DNA from: Clostridia bacterium
Lineage (GTDB): Bacteria; Bacillota; Clostridia; UMGS1810
Assembly (NCBI GenBank): GCA_017503945.1
Contig: JAFVSB010000067.1
Location: forward strand, 1 to 7,768
Direction: 5' to 3'
Length of the DNA stretch: 7,768 bases
In this document: positions 7,592 to 7,768 of the stretch, one piece after another
Numbering within the stretch: position 1 is the stretch's first letter
Layout: each line of letters begins with the position of its first letter
Notes under the pieces: generated by a model
What the model was told of the DNA's origin: nothing
Database searches by the model: none
What the model saw: only the letters and a program-made list of their open reading frames with translations
Translations under genes and position numbers: made by a program

Positions 7592-7631
7592 ACTGCTGCA
7601 CACTCTCTTTCATAGTAACATACACTATTTT

Positions 7632-7660
7632 ATTATACAAAAAAAGCGCCCCGATGTCAA
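7632..7660 (-). promoter_or_regulatory. consensus sigma-A promoter for the yhbY-leuS operon
   Basis: On the minus strand a perfect -35 box TTGACA (7660-7655) is separated by exactly 17 bases (7654-7638) from a perfect -10 box TATAAT (7637-7632). Transcription should start about 7 bases beyond the -10 box, near 7625, giving a leader of roughly 34 bases before the yhbY ATG. The -35 box lies in the descending arm of the obg terminator hairpin, and the spacer contains the stem base and T tract. I see no operator repeat or riboswitch in the short leader. A 12-of-12 match with optimal spacing, placed just ahead of an operon, is very unlikely by chance. Confidence 0.88.
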
Positions 7661-7686
7661 TCAAAATTGAACATTTAGGGCGTTTT
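7639..7686 (-). terminator. intrinsic terminator downstream of obg
   Basis: Read on the minus strand, a hairpin is followed by C and then seven T's (7645-7639). The base is a 5-bp G/C stem (7678-7682 with 7647-7651). Above a small internal loop, ATGT/ACAT (7671-7674 with 7654-7657) and ATTG/CAAT (7667-7669 with 7658-7660, plus a closing A-T) pair around a one-base bulge and a 4-base loop. Four A's at 7683-7686 can also pair with the T tract. It starts 8 bases past the obg stop. On the plus strand the hairpin is followed by only four T's, so it is mainly a leftward terminator. Confidence 0.85.
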
Positions 7687-7693
7687 AGAGCCA

Positions 7694-7768
7694 TTATTTT
7701 ATATAGTCAAATTCAACCTCATACATCTGCACGGGGTCACCCTCTGTGATGCCGAGCTTTTCAAGTGC
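7694..7768 (-). CDS. obg: GTPase Obg/CgtA, C-terminal end only (partial)
   Basis: Only the last 24 codons and the TAA stop are in the window; the gene runs off the right edge. The visible tail reads LEKLGITEGDPVQMYEVEFD followed by YIK. This fits the Obg C-terminal (OCT) domain ending, where an 'LGI.EGD.V' turn is followed by a short acidic/aromatic 'EFEY'-type strand. Obg is an essential, ribosome-associated GTPase that acts in 50S maturation and stress signalling. The position just upstream of yhbY and nadD supports the call, since obg-yhbY-nadD is a common Clostridial order. A terminator follows directly, so obg probably ends its own transcript. The G domain is not visible, so the assignment rests on the short tail plus context. 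Confidence 0.8.
   Translation of the reverse strand, partial: ALEKLGITEGDPVQMYEVEFDYIK

Noticed and set aside
7592..7603. GTG start at 7603 for YhbY
   Set aside because: The upstream purine stretch is too close to the GTG, and homologues begin at the MLT of the ATG at 7591. It is not fully excluded.
7545..7613. Possible 22-codon leader peptide starting at ATG 7613 in the operon leader
   Set aside because: It has no ribosome-binding site, runs into yhbY in another frame, and shows no run of regulatory codons or attenuator hairpin.

Overview
The window is a compact, single-strand stretch of housekeeping genes from what looks like a low-to-moderate G+C member of the Clostridia (Firmicutes). 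The evidence is the gene order read on the minus strand: end of obg, then yhbY, nadD, yqeK, an LCP-family (LytR-CpsA-Psr) gene, rsfS and leuS. From general knowledge of the phylum this order is characteristic of Clostridia. Ribosome-binding sites are strong and Bacillus-like (GGAGG, AAGGAG), and the one clear promoter is of the sigma-A type. The species cannot be read from the sequence. All eight genes point leftward; I see no rRNA, tRNA, CRISPR array, insertion sequence or phage gene.

Layout from right to left, which is the direction of transcription. At 7694-7768 lie the last 24 codons of the GTPase gene obg. At 7639-7686 is an intrinsic terminator. Overlapping it is a textbook promoter, TTGACA-17 bp-TATAAT, that should start the next transcript at about 7625. 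That transcript carries yhbY (7148-7591), nadD (6539-7147), yqeK (5959-6537), the LCP gene (4676-5956), rsfS (4317-4676) and leuS (1838-4297). From yhbY to rsfS each junction is between a 1-base overlap and a 2-base gap, and leuS follows after 19 bases, so these six genes form one operon with likely translational coupling. A 115-base gap holding a long imperfect palindrome (1753-1829) separates leuS from an acyl-CoA synthetase gene (13-1722), which may be a separate unit or the operon's tail.

The operon joins ribosome assembly and control (Obg, YhbY, RsfS), NAD synthesis (NadD), dinucleoside polyphosphate removal (YqeK), envelope polymer attachment (LCP protein) and leucine charging (LeuRS). 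Its common theme is growth-linked control of translation and cell-wall building.

I did not find an undescribed multi-gene system. The parts that merit a second look are small: the promoter built into the obg terminator, the leuS-downstream palindrome whose lower-stem wobbles all favour plus-strand RNA, the basic tail on YhbY, and an LCP protein lacking one usual arginine.
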